A stretch of DNA of 64,000 nt from Mugil cephalus (lineage: Eukaryota > Chordata > Actinopteri > Mugiliformes > Mugilidae): positions 16,360,001 through 16,424,000 of the forward strand of contig NC_061771.1 in assembly GCF_022458985.1 (NCBI RefSeq). The letters are read 5' to 3'. The first letter of the stretch is position 1. Each line of letters begins with the position of its first letter. Below the pieces are notes generated by a model. It ran no database searches and was not told the DNA's origin. It worked only from the letters and a program-made list of their open reading frames with translations. The position numbers and the translations under genes were made by a program. Positions 1-26,549 of this stretch are shown piece by piece.

Positions 1-1012
1 ACGTCTGAGACCTCATTTGCAAACATGTCATGTGTGTCGCTGCCAGACTCGAATATAATTCTCTGAGGCTTTTATTTTATGATTTATAAAACTAATGATT
101 GGAAGATTTTATGGCTACATCCAGTACACACATGTGACATAACAGCAGCTGAGAGCCAAACAGATTGGGCAAACACTGGCGGACAGAATTACTCAGATTC
201 TTCTCTGGAAAACACTAAGACATTTTCAACAAACACTTCACAGCATAATGACACAAGATTGAGTTCATAACGCAGGGGAATTAATTGTGCACGAGTGAAA
301 ATGTGCATTAGGCGTTATTGAGTTACTACGTAAACAGCAGTGGGATCAGCTGTGGGCTGAGTGAAAAGCTGTTTCTAGATGAATGGTCGGTGCACTCTCC
401 AGGAGTGACAAGCTGCTTCTCTAAACAACAATTCAACACACACACACACACACATCTTCATCATCATCACGTTATGTGGCCGTGAGGCCGTTGCAATTCC
501 AGTAAAGCAATGTGCTTGCCTATAGGTCTCATGTACACGTAAATATCCATTATCGTCAATTATGATATATGTATATTCCATTTTTTAATTCTGAAAAGTC
601 TATTTATGTTGTACAGTTTTTCTGTTCCTTTTTCATACGGTCTAGATTTATGCTTATTCAAGTGTTGTTTTTTATTTTGTTGCACCATTGAGCAAAGTCA
701 CCAGAGTCAAATTCTTTGTAAGTGTTCACACATCTGGCCAATAAAGTTGATTCTGATTCTACTCTATGATATTTTCTGGTCTAAGTTATTCAAAACACAA
801 CAATACTGACATTAATTTGATTGATAGTTAGATAGATGGTCAGACAGACAGATAGATATCCAGTGTCAAGTAGTTTCATGCATAGAAATAGATATTACAG
901 ATATTTAAGTTATATAATAATACAGATATGTCAATGTGCAAATTTATGACTTTAAACAATGATGTTGATTGAACTACTGAAAACCGAGACTCCTAACGCG
1001 TTCTTCCTTATG
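1..1012. other. Intergenic, no gene seen
   Basis: A/T-rich DNA without a convincing exon on either strand. It holds a CA microsatellite at 436-453 and short GATA/GACA-like runs near 825-860. The open frames here are short, lack splice context and have no protein-like composition. Confidence 0.6.
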
Positions 1013-1315
1013 CAGGGTTTCTGCAGGTTTGAACAAGTGAAATTTAAGACTTTTTCAGACCTTTTTATGACCATTATGGGTTAAATTTAAGACCTACACT
1101 AAGTGCGAAAAATAAGGAAAATCAGAAACTCATAACGACTTTAAAAATAACAAAGTTTGTTGTCATTTAACAACCAGTTCAGGGGGGCAGAGAGGGTCAC
1201 ACTGCAAATGAAGCGGTAATAAATGGACGCAAGGATTTAATCTTAGCTTATGCTCGTATTTAAGACTTTTTAATGCCTTAAATTGGGATTATCAAAATTT
1301 TGCCCTGTTGCAGTC
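1013..1315. repeat. Interspersed fish repeat (taagact/taagacc-rich)
   Basis: The stretch opens with gcagggtttctgcagg and carries repeated aaatttaagact / aatttaagacc modules. Near 1255-1300 come atttaagactttttaatgcc and a ccctgttgcag end. This pattern is common in teleost introns and intergenic DNA and looks like a non-autonomous DNA element. Family assignment is from memory. Confidence 0.45.
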
Positions 1316-1518
1316 TGTGTCGTTTCCCATTCATTGTACTAAAGCCAGGAGGAAACACACAGTCCCGATGCTAAGTGACAGCTTTGCTACGTTAGCCAAT
1401 TAGCTTAGTGATAGCTCGGCGGCTCAGGAAGGTCCTAGTGTCTTCAGAGACTATTCAGTGTGCTGTTTTTTGTTAGAGAAATACACAACCATCACAACAG
1501 AACAGACATTTTCTTATA

Positions 1519-1538
1519 TGTGTGTGTGTGTGTGTGTG
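1519..1538. repeat. TG microsatellite
   Basis: Ten TG units directly before the acceptor-like cag of the candidate exon at 1542; they serve as its polypyrimidine-like tract. Confidence 0.9.
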
Positions 1539-1541
1539 CAG

Positions 1542-1739
1542 TAAACAGAGGACGTGAAATGTTTCCTACCGTCTCCGACCCGGACGGCTGCGGCCCGGCT
1601 GCCTGCCCACCGATCACTCCTCTGAAGAAGTTCATCCTCACACACGTCCACTCGGTGCCGTATTCAAAGCGTCTGTCGCTCGAGGAGAACCCCCTGCTAA
1701 CCCCCTCTCTGTGTGGCCCGTGTAATAACTGTGTAAAAG
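1542..1739 (+). CDS. Unidentified candidate coding exon
   Basis: A G/C-rich island in A/T-rich DNA. It is preceded by a TG-repeat tract ending in cag (acceptor at 1540-1541) and followed by aaag|gtgaag (donor at 1740). The open frame has strong G/C preference at third positions and reads as ordinary protein: an ATG at 1559, a Cys-containing N-terminal segment with SDPDGCG, a middle with LKKFILTHVH, and an end with CGPCNNCVK. The frame is also open upstream of the ATG. I do not recognise the family and see no partner exon nearby. It could be a first or internal exon of a gene extending elsewhere, or a CpG island that happens to be open; the opposite strand is also open for 88 codons. Confidence 0.3.
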
Positions 1740-1819
1740 GTGAAGAAAAAGGGTACACAATGATGATTTTTCACACTGTGTACACACTCACCGACCCCGG
1801 AACACAAGTGCGAGGGTAC

Positions 1820-1830
1820 TGCGCATGCGC
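1820..1830. promoter_or_regulatory. NRF1-type palindrome
   Basis: The 11-mer tgcgcatgcgc matches the NRF1 consensus palindrome, which usually sits within about 100 bp of CpG-island start sites. It lies 80 bp beyond the candidate exon at 1542-1739 in CpG-richer DNA (1780-1865). The strand of any promoter here cannot be told. Confidence 0.4.
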
Positions 1831-2429
1831 GAAAACGTGGCGATACGTGGCCGATCAGTACACGTTAGTTATTTAAAGGGAGAGAAAACTCATTGATTAT
1901 TCCGCAGTGTGATAAAAGTAAACCACAAACATGGGGGGAAAAATATTTAAAGTCATCAATTCCAAAAGCAGTAGCAATGACATAGAATATATATGTAATG
2001 TGTGCTTTTAATTAAGTAAAAGTGGAAATAACAACCAAATTATGTCTGAATATGCTGGACTGAAAAAGAATCATTTGAAAAGCGCAGAAGTGTTAACAGC
2101 AAAATTAGACAATAAAACACTACCGTACTGAAGCAGCTCATGCCAGTGTAATGCAGTTAAACTGGCATGGTCAGGTGGCTGATATGTTGGGATATGTCCC
2201 AGATGCAGGGGCGGCCTTAGGGTCAGAGGTTTAGGGCTGCTTTAATGTCAAACTACTGTGTCACAAAGCTGTCACTTGAAGAAAAGAAATTGTATTTAAA
2301 CGAGAAGGTGAAGTAGGAACAATAAGTGTAAATAAACATAAAGATACGAAGCCCCCCTCGTCCTCTATGTTTAAGCCACATACATTACTTTTTTTGTCAT
2401 CTTATCACAAACCTTAAAAAAAAATTCCC

Positions 2430-2690
2430 AGTGTTGGTCGCTGACATCAACAGGACTTTAATTCCCAGCCAAAATTCGACGTCCTCCCACCAGTGGATGT
2501 TGACATAAGCACGACTTTGGATGTTGATGTCGGCCAGATGTTCATTTTCAAACATCGCTGTCTAATGTTGGAGGTCGTTCAATCAACCAGTCTTTCATTT
2601 CAAAATTCAATGTCTGTCTAAAAGTGGAAGTTGATGTCAGCCCAGTGTTGGACTTTGTTTTGGATTTACTTTTTTTGATTATTGCATCCT
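2430..2690. repeat. Degenerate internally repeated interspersed element
   Basis: Several imperfect copies of a gttgatgtcagcc / ttgacatcaac-like module (near 2450, 2500, 2525, 2625) with linked cagtgttgg motifs. This is the look of a diverged minisatellite or of the repetitive core of a non-autonomous element. No coding capacity was seen. Confidence 0.4.
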
Positions 2691-2739
2691 ATCTGGGCTA
2701 CCTCTCTGAAGGTACTGAGTCAAGTCACATTGGCAGGTC

Positions 2740-3180
2740 TTTACTGGCTGGGGCCCATCGATGTAGAGTTTCCATGCTGTGACGACCTCCTGCCTAGCTG
2801 GGCCTGTTTTGTGTGTTTTCTTGTTTGTTTGTCTTTCAGGTACAGAGCTGGAATGTAGAGCACCTGGCCAGTCTCCCAGTAACAGCCTATTTAAGAGCTC
2901 TCTCTCTCTTGTTCCATACTGACGGCACCACGGTTTTGTTTGGTTGGCTTCTGCTTGATTCTTGGTTATTTTACTTCATCTAATGCTTTACATTCAATAC
3001 AAGAACATTCACCCAACAGACACACTAATTAACACTCATATCCACATCCCACCCGTGTGGTATGTTTTTGTTTTTATTTATCATAGTTTGTTATAAATAA
3101 ATTTCTTTAATGTCATGTTACTGTGTATCTTAGTTTTTCATCATGGCCCATGAGCTGCGTCATGACAATATGTCTACGTG
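2740..3180. other. Intergenic, possible transposon remnant
   Basis: Bounded loosely by tgctgtgacgac (about 2775) and ctgcgtcatgaca (about 3160), a weak inverted similarity. It includes a CT run at 2900-2912. No transposase-like frame remains, so this is only a possible element. Confidence 0.25.
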
Positions 3181-3194
3181 GGCTTTCTTTGAAA

Positions 3195-3290
3195 TCCACT
3201 GCTTCTTTCACAGTCCAGAGACATGCATGTTAATCAGTGACTCTAAGTTGTCTGTAGGTATAACTGTGAAATAACAATAGAAATAACTAT
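3195..3290 (+). repeat. Common fish interspersed repeat fragment
   Basis: The string cacagtccagagacatgcatgt followed by tgactctaagttgtctgtaggt is a motif met very often across teleost genomes. I recall it as part of a widespread interspersed repeat; the exact family is uncertain. Confidence 0.45.
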
Positions 3291-3299
3291 AGCTTGGAT

Positions 3300-4110
3300 T
3301 TATTTATCGTCTCTCAAGGTTCTCAGGGTTGCTAGTGGGTAACTCTCTGGTTGTCCCCTAGGGGACAAGTGGTTTTAGATAACGAATGGATTATTGAACG
3401 ATCATGAGTGAGTCCTCCCACTTGAACGTACGTGTGGAGAACAGGATCTATGAGTGGACACATGTCACACACTTCCACTTCATGCAGCAACTGGGAGCCA
3501 CACAGAAAAGCATCCCTAGATCATCCATATATTATACAGACTATATATTGTTGTATACGCCCTCAGCAGCTGCGGTTGACGTGATGCCACTAATAAAAAC
3601 AAGGCTATCAGGTGTATATAACAATACATACTAATGCCAGAATTAACTAAGTCACGTGACATGGACCCAGAGAAGGCAAATAAATAAATAAATAAAAAGT
3701 ATTTGCTAAAGCTGGCATGTAGCATCACAATTTCTGGTGTCTGATGACAGCCCAAAGTCACATTAAGAAAATTATTTGTCTATATTCATAACAAATGTAA
3801 GAGTTTTGACACCAGCATGAACAAGGTAATTTGGAAGAACTCAGTGCTTCAAGAAAACTACTTGCCAAACCTGGATCCAGGCCTATGCAAAATAAAACAC
3901 ACAAAATAACATCAAGCTATAATCAACGCTTCAAGAGAAAAATATTTGGGAACAGCAGGAAATTTCTCATTCACGCCACAAGCTCCACTCATTTTTACCC
4001 GTCTACCTGCACCGTCTGCGTTTGGAGGCTCATCAGTGTTTAACATCATTAACACAATCTAAAGGGATCCACCTGTAAACAATAACAAATGATATGTATG
4101 AGTGATGCTG
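3300..4110. other. Intergenic, nothing clear
   Basis: No exon, RNA gene or well-bounded repeat seen. A short ataaataaataaata tract lies at about 3680-3696. Frames of 70-80 codons here lack splice context and recognisable motifs. Confidence 0.5.
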
Positions 4111-4120
4111 TTATCAGTAG

Positions 4121-4126
4121 TTTATT
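4121..4126 (-). terminator. Candidate distal poly(A) signal of g3bp2
   Basis: Plus-strand tttatt is AATAAA on the g3bp2 strand. It is the last one before plain intergenic DNA. A proximal alternative lies at 6085-6090. Confidence 0.3.
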
Positions 4127-5381
4127 GTATGTTTAGTCCAACACATTCAAAATGGAAAGGAAAAAAAAGAAGAAAAAAATCAAATGAAAAACAAGATTTT
4201 CCATCTGCAACAGTTTGCACTAGCAACAAGGGCAAACAGTAAAATGAAGATGGCAGCCAACTGTTCACCACACCTGCTAAAGCCAATAAGGTATTTGTTT
4301 CCATTTGAAATTGACTGGAATGCTTCACGATGAGGATCCACTAACCGTTTCTTTAACCGCGGGAAATTTAGCTTTCTTTTGAGGATCCCTTTAAAAGTTC
4401 AGAACGAGAAGAGTCGTTAAAAAAAAAAAAAAAAAACCTCGGAGGAGGTGGTGGTCATCCAACCGCACATTTCCACGCGTTTACCACCGCTAACATGTAA
4501 ACACACGAGACTGCTCTGAAAGCACGAGGGCTCCTCTTCACCGCTCTCCTCTTTAACCGTTGCTGTAAAGAATAGGATTGCAGTCAAGTGCCCACATTCT
4601 GTAATAACCTGACGAACATTTGTTGGGGCCGAGGCACCTGAGAGGACGGTCAAAACACCCGAGGTCCAAAACTTATTTATTTTTTTCCCCCCCAACAGGC
4701 GATGGCAACAAATTAAGAGAGTCTCCGGTCAAAGTCTGCAGCCAAGCATTTACTCTGGACATCTACCTTAAATATGCCATGTCTGTACATCACAGCTTGC
4801 TTTATTTGGAAGTGAGAGCAAATGTTATTTTCATGCCGTTAACAAGATGAACCGTACTGTTTTCTTTTTCCTAACCAGATGATAAATTTGGAGAGGCTGT
4901 GTTCAAACTGAGAAGATTGTCCCAGAAAAGTTGGAAATAGTGCAATACCACCTGACAAGGAAGACCTCATTAGCACGTTTGTCAAAAAAAAAAGTAAAAT
5001 AAAATAAAATGCTACATTGTTTCACTTCCCATTTCAGTGCAAGATAATAACAAAGGAATTTGTAATAATAATAATAATAATAATAAAAGAACATCTCATT
5101 TGTCTGGTTTTTCTTTCCAGCTGAAACCAAAAGGTCTTCCCTCCCTACCGAGTGGTAAATAAAAAAAGAACAACAAAACAAAACAAAAGATGCTAGTGGA
5201 CAAGAAGGCGCCGACTAGTATGGCATTCAGATTAGACTTGCCTTGAATGGAAAAAAAATTAAAAAAAATAACTGAATAAAATAAGCACAGTGAAAAATCA
5301 GCATATGAAAATACAAATGCATTAACGCTAGAAAAGTGAGCACAATTATTTGCTTGTTTGCTGGCTGGAGCCTTAGCCAGC

Positions 5382-5410
5382 CCACACACACACACACACA
5401 CACACACACA
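5382..5410. repeat. CA microsatellite
   Basis: About 14 CA units within the presumed g3bp2 3' UTR (GU repeats in the transcript). A further ATA repeat lies at 5063-5087. Confidence 0.9.
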
Positions 5411-7239
5411 GATCATTACAAAATTGTTGCTGAGAAAAGAACAGTCCGACAACTTGTGAGTCCAGGGTTTAACCCGAGCGCTGCCATGAGTCGCAGACCG
5501 AAAGCACGAATCAACAGCGTCTGAATCATATCGCGAGACATTTCCAAAACCCTTAGATCACACAAAAAAAAAAAAAATTAATAAAATAAATCATGGCTGC
5601 GCAGAACCAAAGGTTGCACGGTCACCATCTTTAATGTACCTTTTTTTTTTTTCTTTAAGGGGGAGAAGTTCTTCACCTCTTAACCATTGAACATCAAACA
5701 GAACTCGAGGCACCTATTGTCTCTACAAAACCCAGGACAATTACAACACAAATGTACAAAAACTCACAGCAGATCATCTTAGGTAGTAAAACAGCATGGA
5801 AAAAACCCAAATATGCACCTGAAAAATGAAAATCGTATGAATACTGCAAGTATTTGTTTTTTTTTTGTTTGTTTTTTTTTTTAAGTCTGCTCACAGCAGA
5901 CGATAGTTCAAAATGAGCAGCGCCGTATACTACAGGAGGCAGCGAGCCCCGAACTTTAGCTTAACGCTTTAGTAAGACTGGAAAAAGTGAAATAGAAGGC
6001 ACCATCATGCTTTTTATCAAGTTGAGAAATGAAAATATACACAGAAAAGCAAAACATACAGTAAACTATGATTTTCGCTGTACATTTATTCGGTTACTCC
6101 GCACTTAAGACAGGAAGGGAGGGAAGAGGGAGGGAGGTGTTGTCCGTCCCAGTTTCGCAGTCTAGCTGGCAGGAGAAAAACTAAACAAAAAGAAAAAAAA
6201 CAAACAAACAAAAAAAAAAAAAAAAACAGGAAAACAAACCTGGAATCAAAATAAAAACAGGGCGAGTCTCAATCATTACCACCTCAGTTCTATTGTTCGA
6301 CTTTGTTACTAGTTTCACCCCAGCACCCGACCGCCCCCGCCCCGCCCCGCCCCATCCCACCCCCGCCCAAATCATTTGGTGAAAGTCCAGGATTTGAGCT
6401 TGTTTATTTGATCTATAAATGAGGAAAAATATAATGTAGATTTGCTTCTCATCCAGTCCATCCAGCAGTAATTGAAGCGTAGTTTTGGGTCGTAAGAGTG
6501 AAAAGTACATTGGTCACAGCGGACAGGCTGTGAGTGAGGCCTGCCCCGGTAAGTCGTATCGCTTTGAGACGAAACACGTCCCTCCAGCTGCGTTCCGAGC
6601 TTGGATGTCAATGTAACATGACAAAAAAGTACCCATTAGTGCATATTGATGAGTGCATTATGCAATTTTGAAGCAGTGGTCTCTCAAAAAAGGAAAAAAA
6701 GGAAAAGGCAAGCTTTTTCCCCTGGAACTGCACAAATTTTGCATCTCATTCTTTTCCATCAGTGACGGGCAGAAAACTACCATATAAAATGTGCAATAGA
6801 GGGATTTCGTGAAGCAGCGCCCCTGTTAAGTCAAGGCATATAATCTCTTTTCCAAATGATGGGCTGTATTATTGTAGTTAAAAGTCTTATCAGTCCCTCC
6901 TAATGTGGCAGATTACTCCTGGTTGGTTTGCCATTTTCCACAAATTTACAAATTAAAGTTTGTGAATTCTTGAGGAACCCAAAAAAGGATGCTCAGCTCA
7001 CAACTAATAAGCGATTTTTTTTTTTTGTTTGCTTATTCTGTTTCGTCTATTTCACAAACGAATGGCTGACAGGTTGTGTCACATTCCAAAGCAAAGAGGG
7101 AACAAAAAAAAAATAAAATAAAAAAATAAAACAAGAAACAAATATATACTTTTTTTACATGAAGATTTCTTTTTCGTTAACGAGAACGGTTGAAGATGAA
7201 GAACACGATACTACTTCCACGCTGCAGGTGGTGCTCTTC

Positions 7240-12406
<5,167 letters not shown>

Positions 12407-12965
12407 TTAGTTATAATGCTGCCATCTAGGAATACACATCTCAACACATGCATACACACACAAGATATTTTATAAAAAATAAATGCAATTCATTGCAACA
12501 AAGCAGCATTACACATACTAGACTCTTCAAGGTTGAATGTTTAGTTTCTGTTGCAAAAATACCTTGGAAGAGCATCGTGTAAATGTTAATTACAGTATAG
12601 GCTGCATTTTATGGTGTCTGTGTGTGTATTTTGTATAAAACAATTCAATAGCAAAACAGTTCACACAAACACAGACTTCAATCAGGCTTTGATGTTCAGT
12701 AAGTCTGGTGAATTTATCTGGTTTATCTAGCCACAAGCACTAAAACTAGAGCTGAACATGAGTGTCAAAGTTTAGTGTCAGTTAATCATAAGGTGTTTTG
12801 AGGTCAGGCCATTTTAAGGAAGTCCACACACACACATGTAAATTTATTGTGTACGGCGTAAACGGCGCATATGAGTTTGAGCAGCAAATGCAGGAAGTAC
12901 AGATTTCCTTGAAACTGATCAGTTTCATTTTCTTCTGTCTAAACCGGCTCACGTTTCATGCGATT

Positions 12966-13002
12966 AAAAAAAAAAAAAAAGAAAGAAAGAAAGAAAGAAA
13001 AA
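12966..13002. repeat. A-rich / GAAA microsatellite
   Basis: An A14 run followed by five gaaa units, in the first intron of g3bp2. Confidence 0.8.
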
Positions 13003-13473
13003 ATGTCCAGGGCAAGACAGCAGAGGAGCTAACCGGCTAAAACACTAGCAAACATCCAACTGCGCCATCACGTTCATCCAATGAGACAAAGAGGGAAACC
13101 GGCTGTAGATAGAAAAAAAAAAAAAGGAAGAAGAAGGAAGCGACTGATGCGAGCGTTCAAGTTACGGAGCAGATAAAACGAACTTAACAACAATAAAATC
13201 TCACTTTAAAAGACAAACAACACGCATGAATACTGCACACATCTGCGCAACCGTTTGTACATTAAAGGGCCTGCTGCATGCGGCCTTTCATCTACAGGCT
13301 AACAACATTTTGACGTTTCTCACATTAGTCGCATGTTCATAGTCGATATGACAGATTTAGTATCATATGCGCCGTTTTTAGGAATTACGGTAACACCGTA
13401 TGCATAGACTACGTGTTAACTCAGCAGTATTTACATTGTGAGGAGAACTAGGAGAGCGCTCATGTCAACTTAC

Positions 13474-13620
13474 CGGCCTTTTCGCTGTCACCTTAAGTGG
13501 CTAATGCTAACGCTAACCCAAGCAAGTCAAAGCTAACACACTAGCGCGGGCTAACTTGTGGCGTCGTCGTTATTCCTTCACCAATGGCCGCATTCAGTCA
13601 GAGGAAGCGCTACATTTCAA
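13474..13620 (-). other. g3bp2: Candidate alternative leader exon of g3bp2
   Basis: On the minus strand a donor AAGGCCG|GTAAGTTG lies at 13473/13474, at the edge of CpG-richer DNA. It could splice to the acceptor at 12383 as an untranslated exon. The upstream limit is a guess. Confidence 0.3.
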
Positions 13621-14189
13621 CAAACCCACCTATTCTTGTCAGGGGAAACCGAACCACACACGATGGACAAAATGTTAAATTGATGGGACTTTCACACAAA
13701 CAACTTGCACGCTGAGTGAAAGCGGGGCTGACCATCAGACCGACATGACGTTAACCACCCGGTGACAACAACCATTGTAGTGTAACGGCAAACGATTATC
13801 ATCCTAGCGAGGCTTCAAAAGTGACAAGACCGACACGCGTTATCCGGTCATATGAATCGATAGAAACCGGAGGCAATATAAACCTTATCTCTAACTTACA
13901 ACGCCTGTCGAACCAGTATCAATGGAACAAGTTCAGGTTTAGGCTAGCTCAGGACAACAAAGGAAGACGCATGTGACAAATGTGGTTCATACTTAAAATG
14001 TCTGACCAGGCACCTAACGTGGGTTATTATTACAAGAACGACACATCTAGCTGGTAACTTTAAGTGATTGCTGTCTGTGATCGAGTAGTCGTGGTTTGGA
14101 CCACACAATGCAGCTAACGTTAGGCTAGCTGTAGCATTAGCTGGTCAGTTTCCTCATATCTAAGTTAGCTTGGAGGATGGCTAACTTAC

Positions 14190-14400
14190 CTTGTGAAAGA
14201 CCTATCTATGCAGACAGAATTGTTGGTTATAAATTACAAGGAGTAGCCGCCTGTAAACGGTTCTGAAATACAATGTATTCCAGTGGAAATATTGTAATAC
14301 TTCACACACTCTCCTAGCTCTAACTAAGAGTTTGTGATCTCTGCTGTGCCAGAGATTGAAGATTTAAAGTGATAGTCTCGATTTATTGTTATACCCCTGC
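14190..14400 (-). other. g3bp2: Candidate first (untranslated) exon of g3bp2
   Basis: The minus strand shows TTTCACAAG|GTAAGTTAG with the donor at 14189, a near-perfect consensus, about 1.8 kb upstream of the first coding exon. No TATA box was seen. The transcription start is placed loosely at 14.3-14.4 kb. Confidence 0.4.
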
Positions 14401-16330
14401 AATCTGGGGCAGGGAACCCCCATCACTCCGACTCAGCCAATCGACAGATTACACTGGGCAGCATAAAGCATGACGTCAGTCAGACAACCACGCCCCCTCA
14501 AACTTTCTGCTATCCCAGAAAAAACATTACACATCACATGCATTATCAAGACTGTACAATAACATTTTCTTTCTTGGGTTCCCTTTTGGTTCGAGTATAA
14601 CACAAATTTCTTCGTCCTACAGATTTTATTTTGACGCATGCGTAAGTGTATGCAGTCTGCGCTTCTGCATGTGTTTGCATATATTTGCATATTCTTGGAA
14701 TAAAACAACATAATCCACTTCTGCTTCCTGTCAAGATTTCAATGTGCGTTTCTCTCGTTTTATTAGTTTGACACAGCCTCAGAATAAGGTTGGATGGAGT
14801 TGAACTTAACAGTATTACAGCCCATGTTACTTTGTCTAAGTAATATACTTTACTTTCAGTGTAAGTAATGCACACTGATCACATGCTCAGAGTACAAATT
14901 ACCCTTACCTTTATTCAACCCTTATTGTGTGGTAGCATTCTCCAGAATATCTGGGTTGAAATTTCAGGAGGAGGAGGAGCAGGACAAAAACTGTTGTATT
15001 CAATCTTCTCCAAAACAACTGAACAGGAAGAAAGGAAGAAAATCCAGGAAGAAAATCACCCGTTTGTCCCACAGTAACAAACGACAGGTGGAGGTTTCTT
15101 TGAGACCCTTCTCTTACTTTTATTGCCATGCTTGTGAGAGTCAGTTATGAAGCTAAACTTTCCCAATTGACTTGTTAACTGTGCAATTTATGTTTCAAAG
15201 AACAGTGTATTTATATACAAAAGATAACAACTGGGATGCACGGTTCCTGGCCTCTTGATGAGTTTTCTTGACCTAGGTGCACGGTCCAACACAAATCTGG
15301 TCATTAAGCACCACCGTGTGGTCGGATAAGGGTCGTGCATTGCACTTTATGCTAGACTAGGTTTACAATTATTTGTTTGTGGGGAAAAAAGACATTAAAT
15401 ATTGAGAAAAAAAAATGTAAAATTAAAAGCATCTTAGCAAGTGATTTAACATCTCTTTTAATTGAGGGAAATTATTAGATTTGAGGGATATTTAAATGTG
15501 AAGGGTTGGGTTTCTATAGAATCCACTGGATTTAGTGCTAAAATTTAATGATAAAACTATATAATAATAAAATATAATGGTTGACCCCTCACAGGAACAA
15601 GATTTAGACAAAACATTATTCTTTACAGAGTATGTACAGAGTTTTGCAAAACAGACAGTCATCCTCTTTGCATTAATACTTATTACATATTCCTTTCATG
15701 GTAATTTGTAACATATGACAGTAAAAAGCACCTTTCTGCAGCACTGCATGAGTGATGCTATAGTAAATGTCTGGATACCATTGTGTCTAAATCTAAAAAT
15801 TAAAACGGCTCAGTTTAACATTTTTTTGTTTTTGTAGGCTGGTGGAACTGAAACCATGACAGACACAATTAGTAAAGTTCCTTTTATTAGGAAAATGTTA
15901 GATGTAAAAATAAAGCAGCTGTTTGGATGAATCACTGCGGCCTCTGGTTAGTCATGTTGCCTCGTTGTCTTGGCAACCGCAGACCCAACCATACCGGGTT
16001 ATGTAACTTTTACATTTATCTAATTCGCTTATCGTGTTATATTTTAAGCAAACGTAACCGATTGTTACCCACTAAAATGTTTCATAAACGTTTTAAAATA
16101 AAATAAGAAGAAAAAGAAGAATTGAAAACGACGATTAATCAGCATTAAATATCACCAATCACATCAAAATGTACACATTGTAAAAACCAAGCAGTCATAA
16201 AAAATGTTAAATGAAACGCAGGGCAATAGGGATGATTATGTAATTATATGCACGATTATAATTTCCACCCGAGTGTTTTCCATCCTTCCCTGCGACGCCA
16301 TGACTTCCAGTGTAACCTGAGAACAAATGA
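14400..16330. other. Divergent intergenic region g3bp2 / pkd2
   Basis: About 2 kb between two head-to-head genes. No exon or recognised repeat was found; frames of 60-110 codons have no motif or splice context. It should hold both promoters. An AAGATGGC motif at 16357-16364 on the plus strand may mark the pkd2 start region. Confidence 0.5.
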
Positions 16331-16356
16331 GTTTTTTGGGGGAACAGTGGAGGAAC

Positions 16357-16364
16357 AAGATGGC
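16357..16364 (+). promoter_or_regulatory. YY1-like AAGATGGC element near presumed pkd2 start
   Basis: AAGATGGC is the core of the YY1 motif often found just downstream of TATA-less start sites and read on the coding strand. It lies about 490 bp upstream of the pkd2 ATG, so the 5' UTR would run from roughly here to 16848. Confidence 0.25.
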
Positions 16365-16848
16365 TGTCCCGGGACAAGAAAAGTATCTTTCTTTTTTCAC
16401 GTAAACACGGCATTTTAACGCGGCGACAACTTAAATGCCAGTAGCTGATTCACCAACAACTTTAACCGCTTTAAAGGCTTCGCTTTATAACAAAAGACAT
16501 CGTTTTAAGACGGAATTTGATGTTTAATTAAAGGAAAATACTTTCTTTTTTTTTTGGCTACTGCAGCATCTGGTTATGAGGAGCAGGAAATCTTTACTGA
16601 ACTGTTTCTGTTGTGACTTTTACTCGAACTGTAACATTTTAAGTTTCCAGGTCGTTAACTTTGACTAACTTTCTGAATCTGGTGGATTTTGTTTCTCCTA
16701 ACGTAACAGTTGAGGATTCACCGAAGTGCACCGCTATCGAAATGCTATGACGACATAGACGTTTTATTTTTTTCTATATAGACGTTTTCGCCTTTTTTTT
16801 TGTAACTTTTTATAGATGCCCCGCACCAGATAAAGCTACTAACTAACC

Positions 16849-25810
<8,962 letters not shown>

Positions 25811-26543
25811 AGACTTGGCCAGCTCAAGAATATTCCACTGCGGAAAGAAACTCATCCGTAGCCGAACGTACAAGTAACTTAAGATGTGGGTCAGTTTTTG
25901 CAAAACAAAATACTTATTGAAGATGTTTAAATGCAGATGTTTTACATGAGAAGGGACAAAGTCAAATGCAGCTCACCTCAAATACTTAACTGCACTGAAA
26001 GTGAGTGAGGTTCTCACCTGAAAGTGTCTTAAATCTGTCTAAATCAAGAAATACTCTGAAAGATGATCAGGGGCAACATGAGATATACATGAGTTTGAAG
26101 AATAATGAAGGATTTACACTACAGCAGCACATGAACAGTATTAAAAACATACACAAACCAGCCTGCAAGCTTATTCAGTGTTACTCACAATCCAGCCTAT
26201 GATTTTAAAATGACATAAGAAATACGCTCGCCTGCTTCTGATCACTGTATCCACACATCTTAGCATTTACACAAATACTCAGCAGGCATTACTCTGAATG
26301 TTAATTTCGCTGATCATGTTAATATTCCATAGGTACAAGCGTGGCGCGTTCTGTCATACATACTCGTCTTGTGTACGTCGATTAAGCTTCGAATGAACTA
26401 GCTTATCACTTTATGATACATATTGTAACTTGAAACAAACTTCGATTTGGAGTGCATCTAGTGTTCATGGGAAACCCGTGCATTTATTATTTTTTTTCCC
26501 TGTGCCTTTTGTTTTTTACAATCTATTTCTGTTTGTTGGACCA

Positions 26544-26549
26544 AATAAA
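26544..26549 (+). terminator. pkd2: pkd2 poly(A) signal
   Basis: A canonical AATAAA followed within 30 nt by a T/G-rich stretch (gtttgttttgatgtg). It lies 734 nt past the stop codon at 25808-25810, so the 3' UTR is about 750 nt. Confidence 0.75.

Larger units (their letters stand above)
4121..7239 (-). other. g3bp2: Probable g3bp2 3' UTR
   Basis: No coding exon lies between the g3bp2 stop codon (7240-7242) and about 4.1 kb. The strand that would be transcribed is rich in U tracts (plus-strand A runs at 4421-4437, 5560-5573, 6206-6226 and others). Reverse-complement AATAAA signals occur at 6085-6090 and 4121-4126, so a short and a long 3' UTR are both possible. It includes microsatellites at 5063-5087 (ATA) and 5382-5410 (CA). 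The extent is inferred; transcript data would settle it. Confidence 0.4.

Noticed and set aside
5382-5410. CRISPR-like or tandem array
   Set aside because: Only simple dinucleotide and trinucleotide repeats are present in the window; there are no spaced direct repeats, and the DNA is vertebrate.
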